NCBI RefSeq assembly: GCF_947499705.1
Contig: NZ_CANMPJ010000002.1
Span: forward strand, 248,001-312,000
Source of the DNA: an uncultured Erythrobacter sp.
GTDB lineage: Bacteria; Pseudomonadota; Alphaproteobacteria; Sphingomonadales; Sphingomonadaceae
Direction of reading: 5' to 3'
DNA: 64,000 nt
Shown here one piece after another: positions 7,218 through 15,592 of this stretch. Both the position numbers and the translations under genes were made by a program. Numbering within the stretch: the first letter of the stretch is position 1; every line of letters begins with the position of its first letter. The notes below the pieces were generated by a model, which saw only the letters and a list, made by a program, of their open reading frames with translations, had not been told where the DNA came from and made no database searches.

Positions 7218-7849
7218 GCTTCCGGCCCAAGGGGCGGTCACCACGCCGCCCCTTCCACCCCAAGCGGTTCGAGCATGGAGCGCCGATCAGCACAATCGAT
7301 ACACGGCCGATGGCTCTGCTCGCCGTTTGTCTCTGCGCGATCGGGGTAATTCTGTTCAAGCCTATCCCGCATGCTTTCATGGTCGATCTCTGGGACGGCG
7401 AAACACAGCACCCGCTTATCGTTTCGAAGGCTCAAACGGAATCTGAGCTTGCTCCAACCGTCAATCAACTGACGTTCGCAGAAGATGACACTATGCGTTG
7501 GAACGGAGAGCCCATCAGCGCTGGTCAATTGGTTACCTTGTTGGATGCAGTTTCCGATATGGACGGAAAAGCTGTTGTGGACTTCGAGCCAGAAGCCGAC
7601 GCTAGTTATGACCTGAGCGCTCGGATCCTTCTAATCCTGACGCAGAGTGGAGCGCATTTTCGAATCGCTGGAATGGAGAAATACTGCAGCTTTGGGAACG
7701 GACGATGGTCCAGTCGGGGCGCAAATGGGATACTGGCGATGACGCATGTTATCTGGATCGACCCAAATGCAACGCCGGTAACGCCTTACCCTGCACCGCT
7801 TGGTGTGGGCGAGTGCGAACCTCGATTCTTGGTGCACGGAGCGCGTTAG
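7214..7849 (+). CDS. Divergent ExbD-like protein lacking the proton-relay aspartate
   Basis: This 211-residue frame starts at a TTG that overlaps the preceding stop (TTGA), implying coupled translation. After a basic 30-residue tail it has one hydrophobic helix (MALLAVCLCAIGVIL) in the place of the ExbD helix. The periplasmic part aligns with the second ExbD: RWNGEPISAGQLVTLLD, DFEPEADASYDLSARIL, and GMEKYCSFGNG. The residue at the essential Asp position is hydrophobic, and an extra 45-residue tail follows the usual end. The frame is intact with no internal stop, so it is either a recently decaying copy or a subunit with a non-energising role. The stop overlaps that of the convergent helicase by 4 bases. 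Confidence 0.7.
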   Translation: MSFRPKGRSPRRPFHPKRFEHGAPISTIDTRPMALLAVCLCAIGVILFKPIPHAFMVDLWDGETQHPLIVSKAQTESELAPTVNQLTFAEDDTMRWNGEPISAGQLVTLLDAVSDMDGKAVVDFEPEADASYDLSARILLILTQSGAHFRIAGMEKYCSFGNGRWSSRGANGILAMTHVIWIDPNATPVTPYPAPLGVGECEPRFLVHGAR

Positions 7850-10317
7850 TCCCCCTCCAACGGAGGATCGATCCGCATAGCCTCGCCTACCAAAGTCTCA
7901 GCCTCCAGCAGCAGCTCGTCATCGACGGCACCCTGCGGCACGGCTTCGCGGCCGATCATCGTCATCACCGGCACCGCCAGCGGCGAGACCCGCTCAAGCT
8001 CGACATGCACCAATTCGCGCTGCGAACGTTCGAGCAAATCTGCCAATCGTCCCACGTCCGTCATCCGGGCCCGCGCATCGGCCCATGCGGCCTCCAGCAG
8101 TACATGATCCGGCTCGTATTTCTTCAGCACATCATAGATCAAGTCGGTCGAGAAAGTGACCTGCTTGCCAGTCTTCCGCTTACCGGGATGCTGGCGTTCG
8201 ACCAGCCCGCTGATCACCGCGACTTCGCGAAAGGCGCGGCGCAGCAAGTGCGACTCCGTCACCCAATCGGTAAATTCATGTGTCAGGATGTCGGGTGAGA
8301 GCAGCGGCGCGGGATCGGCCACCGGCTTAAGTCCCCACACAGCCAGAGTGTAGTCATTCGCCACGAAGCCGCCGGGCAGCAACCCGCGATCTTCCATTCG
8401 CCGTGTGATCAGCATGCCGAGGCTCTGGTTCGCGTTCCATCCTTCGAAGGTGTAATACGCCGTGTAGTGCTTGCCGCCATGCGGGAAGCTCTCGACCAGC
8501 AATTCACCCGGCTTGGGCAGGCGGCTGCGACAATCCTGCACTTCAAGCCATTCGCGCACATCGTCCGGGAAACGCCCCCAGCCCGCGCGATCATCGAGCA
8601 TGTCCTGCACCCGGCTTGCCAGATGCGTGGTGAGCGGCAGGCGCAGGCCGCCATAGGACGGGATTGTGGCGCTCGTTTTTGCAGCGCGTACGATCACATC
8701 CATGTCCTTCACGCTTTCGACCTCCAGGCTCATCCCGGCAAAGAAGAACGTGTCACCAGCCGATAGCTGTGCGGCGAACCGCTCTTCGACCTTGCCCAGC
8801 TGCCGTCCATTCTTGAACCGCACCGTCAGCATCTCGCTATCGACGATGATCCCGGCATTCATCCGGTGGCGCTGCGCCTGCTGCGGATGCGCGAGCCGCC
8901 ATACGCCATCCTTGCTGCGCACAATCCGCTTGAATTTGTCATAGGCGCGCAGGGCGTATCCGCCATTCTCGACAAAGGAGAGGACGCGCTGGAATACCTC
9001 GTCATCCACCCATGCATAGGCCAGAGACGAGCGGATTTCGGCGAGCAGATAATCCTCATGGAACGGCGCGGCGCAGGCGCACGCCATCACGTGCTGCGCC
9101 AGCACATCAAGCCCGCCCGCGCGGAATTCCTCACCGTCGCGCTGGCCTTCGTCCACTGCGTCTTTGGCCGCCATAGCCTCGAGGAATTCGAACCGATTCC
9201 CGGGCACCAGCACCGCCCGGCTGGGCGTATCGAGCCGGTGTCCTGCACGCCCGATCCGCTGGAGCAGGCGAGAGCTGCCTTTGGGCGCCCCCATCTGAAC
9301 GACGAGGTCGATATCGCCCCAGTCGACGCCGAGATCGAGGCTGGCGGTACACACCAGGCCGCGCAATTCGCCCGCCGCCATAGCGTCCTCGACCTTGCGC
9401 CGCGCTTCCTTCGACAGGCTGCCGTGATGCACACCGATGGGTAGGTTATCCTCGTTCACATCCCACAGGCACTGGAAGATGAACTCGGCCAGAAAGCGCG
9501 TGTTGGTGAAGACTAGGGTGGTGCGATTAGCCTTGATCGCCTCGTAAAGCTGATCGACCGCCCAACGCCCCGCATGCCCGCCCCACGGCACGCGCTCTTC
9601 GATCGGCAGCAGGATTTCGACCTCGGGTTCGGCACCCGTCTCGCCCAGCACCAGATCGGCTGCATGGATTTCGCCTGTCACGTCCACCGGTTGTGGCGCG
9701 AGCCATTCCTGAAAGCTGAGCGGATTGGCGAGCGTCGCTGAGAGCGCCACCCGCTGCGCGTCGGGTGCGATAGTGTTCAGCCGGGCGAGTGCTAGCGCCA
9801 ACAAGTCTCCGCGCTTTCCGGTGGCGAAAGCATGCACCTCATCGATCACGATCCGCTTGAGACCGCGAAACAACTCCAAACTTTCCGGATACGACAACAG
9901 CAGCGACAAGCTCTCAGGCGTCGTCAGCATCACATGCGGCGGTTTGGTGCGCTGGCGTTTCTTACGATCGGGCGACGTATCGCCGCTGCGGGTCTCAACC
10001 GTGATCGGCAGTCCGATCTCCTCGATCGGCGTCAGCAGGTTGCGTTTCACATCATGCGCAAGCGCCTTGAGCGGCGAGACATAGAGCGTGTGCAGGTCGT
10101 CTGGCGGCAGTTCCCCGGAGGAAGGTGTAAAATCGCACAGAGTGGCCAGAAATCCGGCGAGCGTTTTGCCCGCTCCGGTGTCTGCAACGAGCAGCGCGTG
10201 GCGGCCTTCGCGAGCCTTTGCCAACATGTCGGCTTGGTGCCGCCGCACGCGCCAGCCTCGCGCGTCGAACCAATCGGCGATTTCGGGAGGGATTTCGGGC
10301 GCGCTTGCCCCGCTCAT
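7846..10317 (-). CDS. Ligase-associated ATP-dependent DEAH-box DNA helicase (Lhr-like)
   Basis: This 823-residue superfamily 2 helicase has Walker A ADTGAGKT at residues 45-52 and DEVH at 159-162. It also has the helicase C-terminal motifs TASLDLGVDWGDIDLVVQMG and LLQRIGRAGHR, and a winged-helix/Lhr-type core. The C-terminal block ELERVSPLAVPVMTMIGRE is typical of the DNA-ligase-associated DEXH family, which in many bacteria travels with an ATP-dependent ligase and an exonuclease in a DNA repair module. Those partners are not in this window. I chose the ATG seven bases after the upstream stop; an upstream in-frame start would overlap the DUF2059 gene. Confidence 0.93.
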   Translation of the reverse strand: MSGASAPEIPPEIADWFDARGWRVRRHQADMLAKAREGRHALLVADTGAGKTLAGFLATLCDFTPSSGELPPDDLHTLYVSPLKALAHDVKRNLLTPIEEIGLPITVETRSGDTSPDRKKRQRTKPPHVMLTTPESLSLLLSYPESLELFRGLKRIVIDEVHAFATGKRGDLLALALARLNTIAPDAQRVALSATLANPLSFQEWLAPQPVDVTGEIHAADLVLGETGAEPEVEILLPIEERVPWGGHAGRWAVDQLYEAIKANRTTLVFTNTRFLAEFIFQCLWDVNEDNLPIGVHHGSLSKEARRKVEDAMAAGELRGLVCTASLDLGVDWGDIDLVVQMGAPKGSSRLLQRIGRAGHRLDTPSRAVLVPGNRFEFLEAMAAKDAVDEGQRDGEEFRAGGLDVLAQHVMACACAAPFHEDYLLAEIRSSLAYAWVDDEVFQRVLSFVENGGYALRAYDKFKRIVRSKDGVWRLAHPQQAQRHRMNAGIIVDSEMLTVRFKNGRQLGKVEERFAAQLSAGDTFFFAGMSLEVESVKDMDVIVRAAKTSATIPSYGGLRLPLTTHLASRVQDMLDDRAGWGRFPDDVREWLEVQDCRSRLPKPGELLVESFPHGGKHYTAYYTFEGWNANQSLGMLITRRMEDRGLLPGGFVANDYTLAVWGLKPVADPAPLLSPDILTHEFTDWVTESHLLRRAFREVAVISGLVERQHPGKRKTGKQVTFSTDLIYDVLKKYEPDHVLLEAAWADARARMTDVGRLADLLERSQRELVHVELERVSPLAVPVMTMIGREAVPQGAVDDELLLEAETLVGEAMRIDPPLEGD

Positions 10318-10324
10318 AGCACCG

Positions 10325-11263
10325 TCAGACCACGCCTTCTTCGTCGCTCTCCTCGAGCACTTCAACGTCCGTCTGCGGCACGAGTGCATCCAGTTCGCTC
10401 ACCGGCTTTTCAAGCAATCGCGCTACCTCTGCCCGCTCGGCTTCGCTCAATTCGCTGAAGGTGCGGGTATTGCCGATATCGGATTCGATCTTTTCGAATT
10501 CCTCCATCATCCCCGGCAGGATTTCGACCATCGCCGGTCCCATCTGCTCCATCACAGCCATCATCTGCGGATCGTAGTGGACAAGAAAGCTCTCCTTGGC
10601 GAACTTCGCTCCAATCGGCGTCGCGAAGAAGCCAAGCAGCTCGTTCATTTCAGCTTCGTCAAACCGCAGCGTCAGCGCCCGCGAAAGCGCTTCGCGATAA
10701 GACGGCTCCATCGCTTCGAACATCTGAGTGACCATTGAGCCGATCACTCCGCTAAGCGCCTTGTTGCGTTCGTCGAAATTCGGGTCGAATGCAGCCAGTG
10801 CTGCTTCGGTCGCCGTTTCATCCAGCAGGTAGAGTTCGTCCAGCTCAACGCCGCTGACTTCAGCCAGGCGCGTGTGAGTATCACCGCTTGCTTCGGCTGC
10901 GATGAGCTCCATCATCGGCTCCATCATCTGATCCATCGCGGTGCCCATTGAGCCTTCGGGAACGATCTTGTCGCTTACTTGCTGCGCCAGTGGCAGCAGC
11001 GCCTCTTGTTCAGGGGTGAGCGGCTCAGTTTTGAATATCTCGCTGAAGATGGCGAAAGCCTCGGTCATTTCGCGCTCGAAAGATTCAAGCTCCTCCTCTT
11101 CTTCAGTCTTGAAGACAAAGGTGGGGTCCTCTTCGGCAACGTCACCATCGGCCTCAATATTGACGGACTCTTCTTCGGCGACGGCATCTTGCGCCTGCGC
11201 TGCTAGTGGCAACGCTATGGCTAGGCAGGTGGTCGCCATCGATCGAAACATTTGGGTCTTCAT
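10325..11263 (-). CDS. Exported DUF2059-family protein, second of a tandem pair
   Basis: The 312-residue protein has a signal peptide cleaved near AQAQD at about residue 24 and a very acidic region after it. The core contains the DUF2059-like block LGFFATPIGAKFAKES and methionine-rich helices (MGTAMDQMMEPMMELI). It is 15 bases downstream of a clear paralogue with the same order of blocks (LTPEQEALLPLAQQV, FDPNFDERNKALS). The molecular role of DUF2059 proteins is not established. The C-terminal tail ending in SDEEGVV is also acidic. Probably periplasmic. Confidence 0.82.
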   Translation of the reverse strand: MKTQMFRSMATTCLAIALPLAAQAQDAVAEEESVNIEADGDVAEEDPTFVFKTEEEEELESFEREMTEAFAIFSEIFKTEPLTPEQEALLPLAQQVSDKIVPEGSMGTAMDQMMEPMMELIAAEASGDTHTRLAEVSGVELDELYLLDETATEAALAAFDPNFDERNKALSGVIGSMVTQMFEAMEPSYREALSRALTLRFDEAEMNELLGFFATPIGAKFAKESFLVHYDPQMMAVMEQMGPAMVEILPGMMEEFEKIESDIGNTRTFSELSEAERAEVARLLEKPVSELDALVPQTDVEVLEESDEEGVV

Positions 11264-11278
11264 TTTCTCACCCCCGGT

Positions 11279-12124
11279 TCAAGTCTGAGCACAGGTGGCA
11301 TCGACGGCCACGTCGTCCTCACCCTCAACATTCGAGGGTTCCTTCTCCGCCAGAGCGTCTTCGGTCGTGCCAAGCAGCTCCGCGAGCTTTGCCTTCTCTT
11401 CGTCACTCAAATCCGAAAATGTGCGGGCGGGCGGAAATTGTTCGCTCGCCGCAGCGATCTGCTCCATCATCTCCGGCATCATGCCCATCATTGCGGGCAT
11501 CATCTCATTCATTGCGCTCATGACCTGCGGATCAGTGTAGATCAGCATCGACTCCCCGGCATATTTCGCGCCGGTTGGCGTTGTAAAATAGGCGTTGAGG
11601 TCGGCCAATTCCGATGCTTCAAAGCGCACCGCATAAGCCCGCGCTAGACCGGCTCGGTAGCCCGGCTCGATCTGCGTCATCGTGTCGGTGACCAACTGGA
11701 TCGTTACATCGCTGATCAGCTTGGTGCGGTCCTCAAAAGCAGGATCAAGGATCGCCATGATCTCATTCACGGAGCCTTCGCCCAGTTCCGGCATGTCATC
11801 GGTGTAGAGCCCGGTCAGCTTGGCGATCTCATTGATCGGCAAATCCATGAACGATCCCATCATGCCGTCCATCATCGGCTTCATCGTATCGTTCATCATC
11901 TTGGCATAGGTGCCCGCCGGGAAGATCTTTTCCACGACCTGCTGCGCCGCCGGCATTCGCGCTTCCTGCTCAGGCGATAGCGGCTCGGCATTGCCGAACA
12001 TATTGCCGAACATGTTCGCAAGCTCTTCGGATTCCGCTGAAGCGCTCTCGTCCTGCGCCGCGAGCGGCGCTGCGGCGAGGAGTGCGAGGCTGGCGGTGGT
12101 TGCGAAAATGGCGCGCTTGATCAT
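11279..12124 (-). CDS. Exported DUF2059-family protein, first of a tandem pair
   Basis: The 281-residue protein has a Sec signal peptide ending near APLAAQDES. The mature part contains LSPEQEARMPAAQQVVEKI, the DUF2059-like segment LNAYFTTPTGAKYAGES, and strikingly methionine-rich helices (MMNDTMKPMMDGMMG and MMPAMMGMMPEMMEQ). Methionine clusters of this kind occur in copper-handling periplasmic proteins, but no metal site can be shown here. With its downstream paralogue it looks like a small operon of duplicated envelope proteins. Confidence 0.82.
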   Translation of the reverse strand: MIKRAIFATTASLALLAAAPLAAQDESASAESEELANMFGNMFGNAEPLSPEQEARMPAAQQVVEKIFPAGTYAKMMNDTMKPMMDGMMGSFMDLPINEIAKLTGLYTDDMPELGEGSVNEIMAILDPAFEDRTKLISDVTIQLVTDTMTQIEPGYRAGLARAYAVRFEASELADLNAYFTTPTGAKYAGESMLIYTDPQVMSAMNEMMPAMMGMMPEMMEQIAAASEQFPPARTFSDLSDEEKAKLAELLGTTEDALAEKEPSNVEGEDDVAVDATCAQT

Positions 12125-12188
12125 TGGAATGCTCCCGTATGTCTTGTGACTCTAATGCCCTACGCGCCCGCTGCGTTCCAGTCCTCGA

Positions 12189-13835
12189 CTAAAGCGCGCG
12201 GAGCAGTTCGGGGGAAATGCGGCCCGGCTGTTCGAGCACAATGCCCAACAGCGTGCGTTCGACCTGACAACGCAGGCTGTCATTGGGATCGCTGAGCGCG
12301 CGGCTTACCTGCGATTGCGAAAGCCTGCTCCGATTCATCGTCTCTTCCACCGCCCAGCCAGGCACGCTGAAGGAGCTGGCTTCGGGTCGGCCCAGATGAC
12401 TCAGGATGCCTGCGTCAAGCATCTTCCGGAGCAGCTGTCTTTCGCGCATGCGCTGCGCATCGCCCAGTTCCAAAGGGACGCTTTCAAAGTCCGCTGCCAT
12501 CACATTCCTGCACATATCCGCCGATTGCGAGGCAGCAACGGTCATCCACATTCTCTTGAGTTCGCCAAGGGCCACCAGTTCATCGAATTCGGCGATGGCA
12601 CCGGATTCGACTGCGCGGCGGCGAACGAACCCCTCGATCGTCCTCAAGTCATAGCGTTCCATGTCGATGATATTGCGCAGCTGATCGGCAAAGACCGGGT
12701 CGATCGAACTGACAGTCCGCATCGTGGTGCCCTCTCCAAACAGCGCCGACAACCTCTCGTTGATCTCCACCTCGGTCAAATCCGGTGGTGCTGGCACCTG
12801 CGCAGGCGCTGACACCAGAGGTGCGTCAAAGTCGGGGGTGCTGTCCATTCCAGCAAAGAACCTGAGCGCCTGAACCACAACCAGAATGACAACAAACCAT
12901 TGCACGATCGTTGGACCGGCTGAATGGGGTGCCCGTTCCCAGGATGCCACCCGCTCACCATCGAGAAAGGTCTCTATCTCGGGATAGCTCTCGCGAATTC
13001 CGACCAGCAACCTGTCGATCTCGTCGCGCTTTACCTTGAGCCGACCGAGGAACGTCACGCTGCCCGGTCTGCTCAGTTCGACCCACGCTTTGTTGAGCGG
13101 GTGATCCTCCTGCTGGACTTCTTCGTGGAACTGCATTCCCTGCAGTCGCTGGTTAAGGAACATGAGCGCGGGGCGCTCTTCGATCTGGCCTGATTCATCG
13201 AGCCAATGAAATGAAGCCGCTGCAAGCTCGACAAACGGAGCGGATCGCGGCCAGGTTTCCGCGAACAATTGGGCGAGCCCATGATCTAGCGCGTCGTGTT
13301 CTGAAATCTCGCACTGATCGGCATGCTCGATCAGGGTCTTTAGAGAAGCATTGCCATCGTCGAGCTGCTCCAGCGTGATGGCATCATCGCTGTATTCACC
13401 GTCTGGAAAGAGGATGTCCCACAGCCCTTCCCAAGCGGTACGAGCACGCTTTTGGGTTTCGGTGAGTTCCTCCTCGGGCACGTGTGCATGGTCTAGAGCG
13501 CCATCTTCGAAACTGCCCGATCCCGCAGACTCAACCGTGACTTCGCTCCAGTCGAGTGACTCTGAACTTACTGGATCGCCGGCACCAAAACGAATGTTCG
13601 AAGCATCAAGGTCGGGAAGATCATCATCGAGCGACCCGAGACCATAATCACCGTCGTCTGCTTCGTCCTGCGACGCCAGCCAAAGCGCCTCGTCGCGCGC
13701 GCGGCGCAATTGCGCATAGCCATCTACATCCTTGTCGAGATCAAGCTTTCGCAGCGCATCGGCATAGGCCTTTCGGATTGCACCTTCGTCACGCGTTTCG
13801 TCGATGCCCAGTGCTTTCCACGGAAAGCGGCTCAT
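12189..13835 (-). CDS. Membrane protein with a degenerate J-like N-terminal domain, partner of HscC-type Hsp70
   Basis: The 548-residue protein starts with a helix pair resembling a J domain (WKALGIDETRDEGAIRKAY, then DGYAQLRRARDEALWLA). The HPD tripeptide that activates Hsp70 is absent; LDKD occupies its place. A single transmembrane helix lies at about residues 305-328 (IVQWFVVILVVVQALRFF), with a large domain on each side. The start overlaps the stop of the Hsp70 gene by 4 bases (ATGA), so the two are translationally coupled. E. coli HscC is likewise encoded with J-like DjlB and DjlC, which supports a co-chaperone or client-recruiting role. Confidence 0.78.
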   Translation of the reverse strand: MSRFPWKALGIDETRDEGAIRKAYADALRKLDLDKDVDGYAQLRRARDEALWLASQDEADDGDYGLGSLDDDLPDLDASNIRFGAGDPVSSESLDWSEVTVESAGSGSFEDGALDHAHVPEEELTETQKRARTAWEGLWDILFPDGEYSDDAITLEQLDDGNASLKTLIEHADQCEISEHDALDHGLAQLFAETWPRSAPFVELAAASFHWLDESGQIEERPALMFLNQRLQGMQFHEEVQQEDHPLNKAWVELSRPGSVTFLGRLKVKRDEIDRLLVGIRESYPEIETFLDGERVASWERAPHSAGPTIVQWFVVILVVVQALRFFAGMDSTPDFDAPLVSAPAQVPAPPDLTEVEINERLSALFGEGTTMRTVSSIDPVFADQLRNIIDMERYDLRTIEGFVRRRAVESGAIAEFDELVALGELKRMWMTVAASQSADMCRNVMAADFESVPLELGDAQRMRERQLLRKMLDAGILSHLGRPEASSFSVPGWAVEETMNRSRLSQSQVSRALSDPNDSLRCQVERTLLGIVLEQPGRISPELLRAL

Positions 13836-15538
13836 AGCGGGGAATTGCCTTCCAGCTCATCGAGCACCTTGACCAACGCATCGCGGGCCTCCGAAATCAG
13901 GCGCGGATCCTGCTTTTCAAGTGCGCCCTTGAACTCTGTCAGCCACTGGCCAATGAAATCGCGCTGCGGACCAATGAAGCCTTCATAAGCGCGTTCCGCC
14001 CGCGTCAGCAGGGCGACATTCTCCGCCTCGTCGCGCGGATGCACTTTCAGCTTTTCGAGCATCTTCCGGCTCTTGGTGATGTCTTTCTGGCTGCGCTTGT
14101 CATCGTCGTCGACTATCACAAGATTGCGGGTCAATCCCGATGCAGGGACATGGAGATCAACTTCGAGCAGGCCGCTCGTATCGTAAGTGAACCGCACTTC
14201 GGCCAGCACTTCACCGGCTGGGCGCGGCGGGACCGGCGCTTTCAATTCGCCCAGCTTCACGTTCTTCGTCACATCGCGTGCTTCGCCCTGAAAGATGCCA
14301 AACCGGATTTCACGCTGATTGTCCGCAATCGTGTTGAACACTTCAATCCGGCTTACTGGCACAGGCGTGTTGCGTTCGATGATCGGGGCGAAAATACCGT
14401 CATGCATGCGGCCATGCTGATCCTGCGTGGCCGTGTCCACGCCGAGGGTAAACGGCGCCACATCGGTGATGCGGATCTCCTCAAGCCCATCTCCCCCGGA
14501 AATGAGGCCCGCCTGGATCGCTGCACCTAGGGCAACCGCATGATCAGGATGAACCTGACTGTTCGGAAATCGGCCAAACATCCGGGTCAGCGCCTTGCGC
14601 ACAACCGGCATCCGTGTCGCTCCACCGACAAGGACGATATCGGAAAGAGTTTTCACATCAATGTGGCAATCGCGCAGGGCCCGGATCACCGGATCGCGCA
14701 AGCGCCGGACAAGCCCCGCCGCCGCTTCTTCGAAAGCCTCTGTCGAGACCGTGGCATTGGCCTGTATATCGCCGGTCGTGACGGTAAAGTTGGCCGCTGC
14801 GGCGGAAGACAATGCCCGGCGCGTCCGCTCTGCTGCAAGCCGCATCAACGCATCGCGCTGTGCGGTCGGTAACTTGTCGAACTCCGAAAGATCGCCCAGC
14901 AGCGGCTCGGCCAGTTGCACCATCACGCTGTCGAAATCGTCGCCGCCAAGCCGGTTGTCGCCCGCCGAGGCGCGGACTTCTACGATCCCTGCGAACATTT
15001 CGACGATCGATACGTCGAAGGTCCCCCCGCCAAGGTCGAAGACCAGGAATGGTTGACGGTCACCGCGGTCATGCAGGCCGAATGCGAGCGCCGCAGCGGT
15101 GGGTTCATTGATCAGGCGCTTGACTTCCAGCCCGGCAATCTCACCCGCGCGCCGCGTTGCCCGCCGCTGCTTTTCATTGAAATAGGCGGGAACGGTGATC
15201 ACCGCCTCGCTGGGGCGCTCTCCGGTATGAGCCTCAACATCATCGACCAAGGATCGCAGAATCATCGCGGAGAGATCTTCAGCGCGAAGCGTGGTCTTGC
15301 CAAGCGTCGTCTCGGCCTCGGTCCCCATCATCCGTTTGAAGCTGGTAGCCGTGTCGCGCGGATGCGTGGCCATCCGGTCCATCGCAGCTTCGCCAACCCA
15401 GCTCTGCCCACTCTTGTCGAGTGACACCGCAGAAGGCGTCAATTCCTTGCCAAGCGCGTTGGGAATCAGTTGCGCTTCCCCATCACGCCAGATCGCGACC
15501 GCACTGTTGGTCGTCCCCAGATCAATTCCAACAATCAT
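13832..15538 (-). CDS. hscC: HscC-type Hsp70 family chaperone
   Basis: This 568-residue Hsp70 is shorter than DnaK (about 640) and close to E. coli HscC. It has the phosphate motifs GIDLGTTNSAVA at the N terminus, the FDLGGGTFDVSI phosphate-2 loop, and VLVGGATRMPVVRKAL in the adenosine site. The opening block AQLIPNALGKELTPSAVSL is more like HscC than DnaK. The substrate-binding part is truncated at its helical lid. The gene is followed with a 4-base overlap by the J-like membrane protein. A small Tim14-like J protein with a proper HPD lies two genes upstream on the same strand and may be the true ATPase stimulator. Confidence 0.9.
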   Translation of the reverse strand: MIVGIDLGTTNSAVAIWRDGEAQLIPNALGKELTPSAVSLDKSGQSWVGEAAMDRMATHPRDTATSFKRMMGTEAETTLGKTTLRAEDLSAMILRSLVDDVEAHTGERPSEAVITVPAYFNEKQRRATRRAGEIAGLEVKRLINEPTAAALAFGLHDRGDRQPFLVFDLGGGTFDVSIVEMFAGIVEVRASAGDNRLGGDDFDSVMVQLAEPLLGDLSEFDKLPTAQRDALMRLAAERTRRALSSAAAANFTVTTGDIQANATVSTEAFEEAAAGLVRRLRDPVIRALRDCHIDVKTLSDIVLVGGATRMPVVRKALTRMFGRFPNSQVHPDHAVALGAAIQAGLISGGDGLEEIRITDVAPFTLGVDTATQDQHGRMHDGIFAPIIERNTPVPVSRIEVFNTIADNQREIRFGIFQGEARDVTKNVKLGELKAPVPPRPAGEVLAEVRFTYDTSGLLEVDLHVPASGLTRNLVIVDDDDKRSQKDITKSRKMLEKLKVHPRDEAENVALLTRAERAYEGFIGPQRDFIGQWLTEFKGALEKQDPRLISEARDALVKVLDELEGNSPL

Positions 15539-15592
15539 GACAGTGTCTTATCGCGAAGACGGTAAAGAACAATCCAATAAAATTGCAGATCG

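Noticed and set aside
7214..7849. Calling the fourth ExbD-like gene a pseudogene
   Set aside because: The frame is open, coupled to the preceding gene, and keeps the conserved periplasmic blocks, so I report it as a gene with a missing residue, while listing decay as an alternative.
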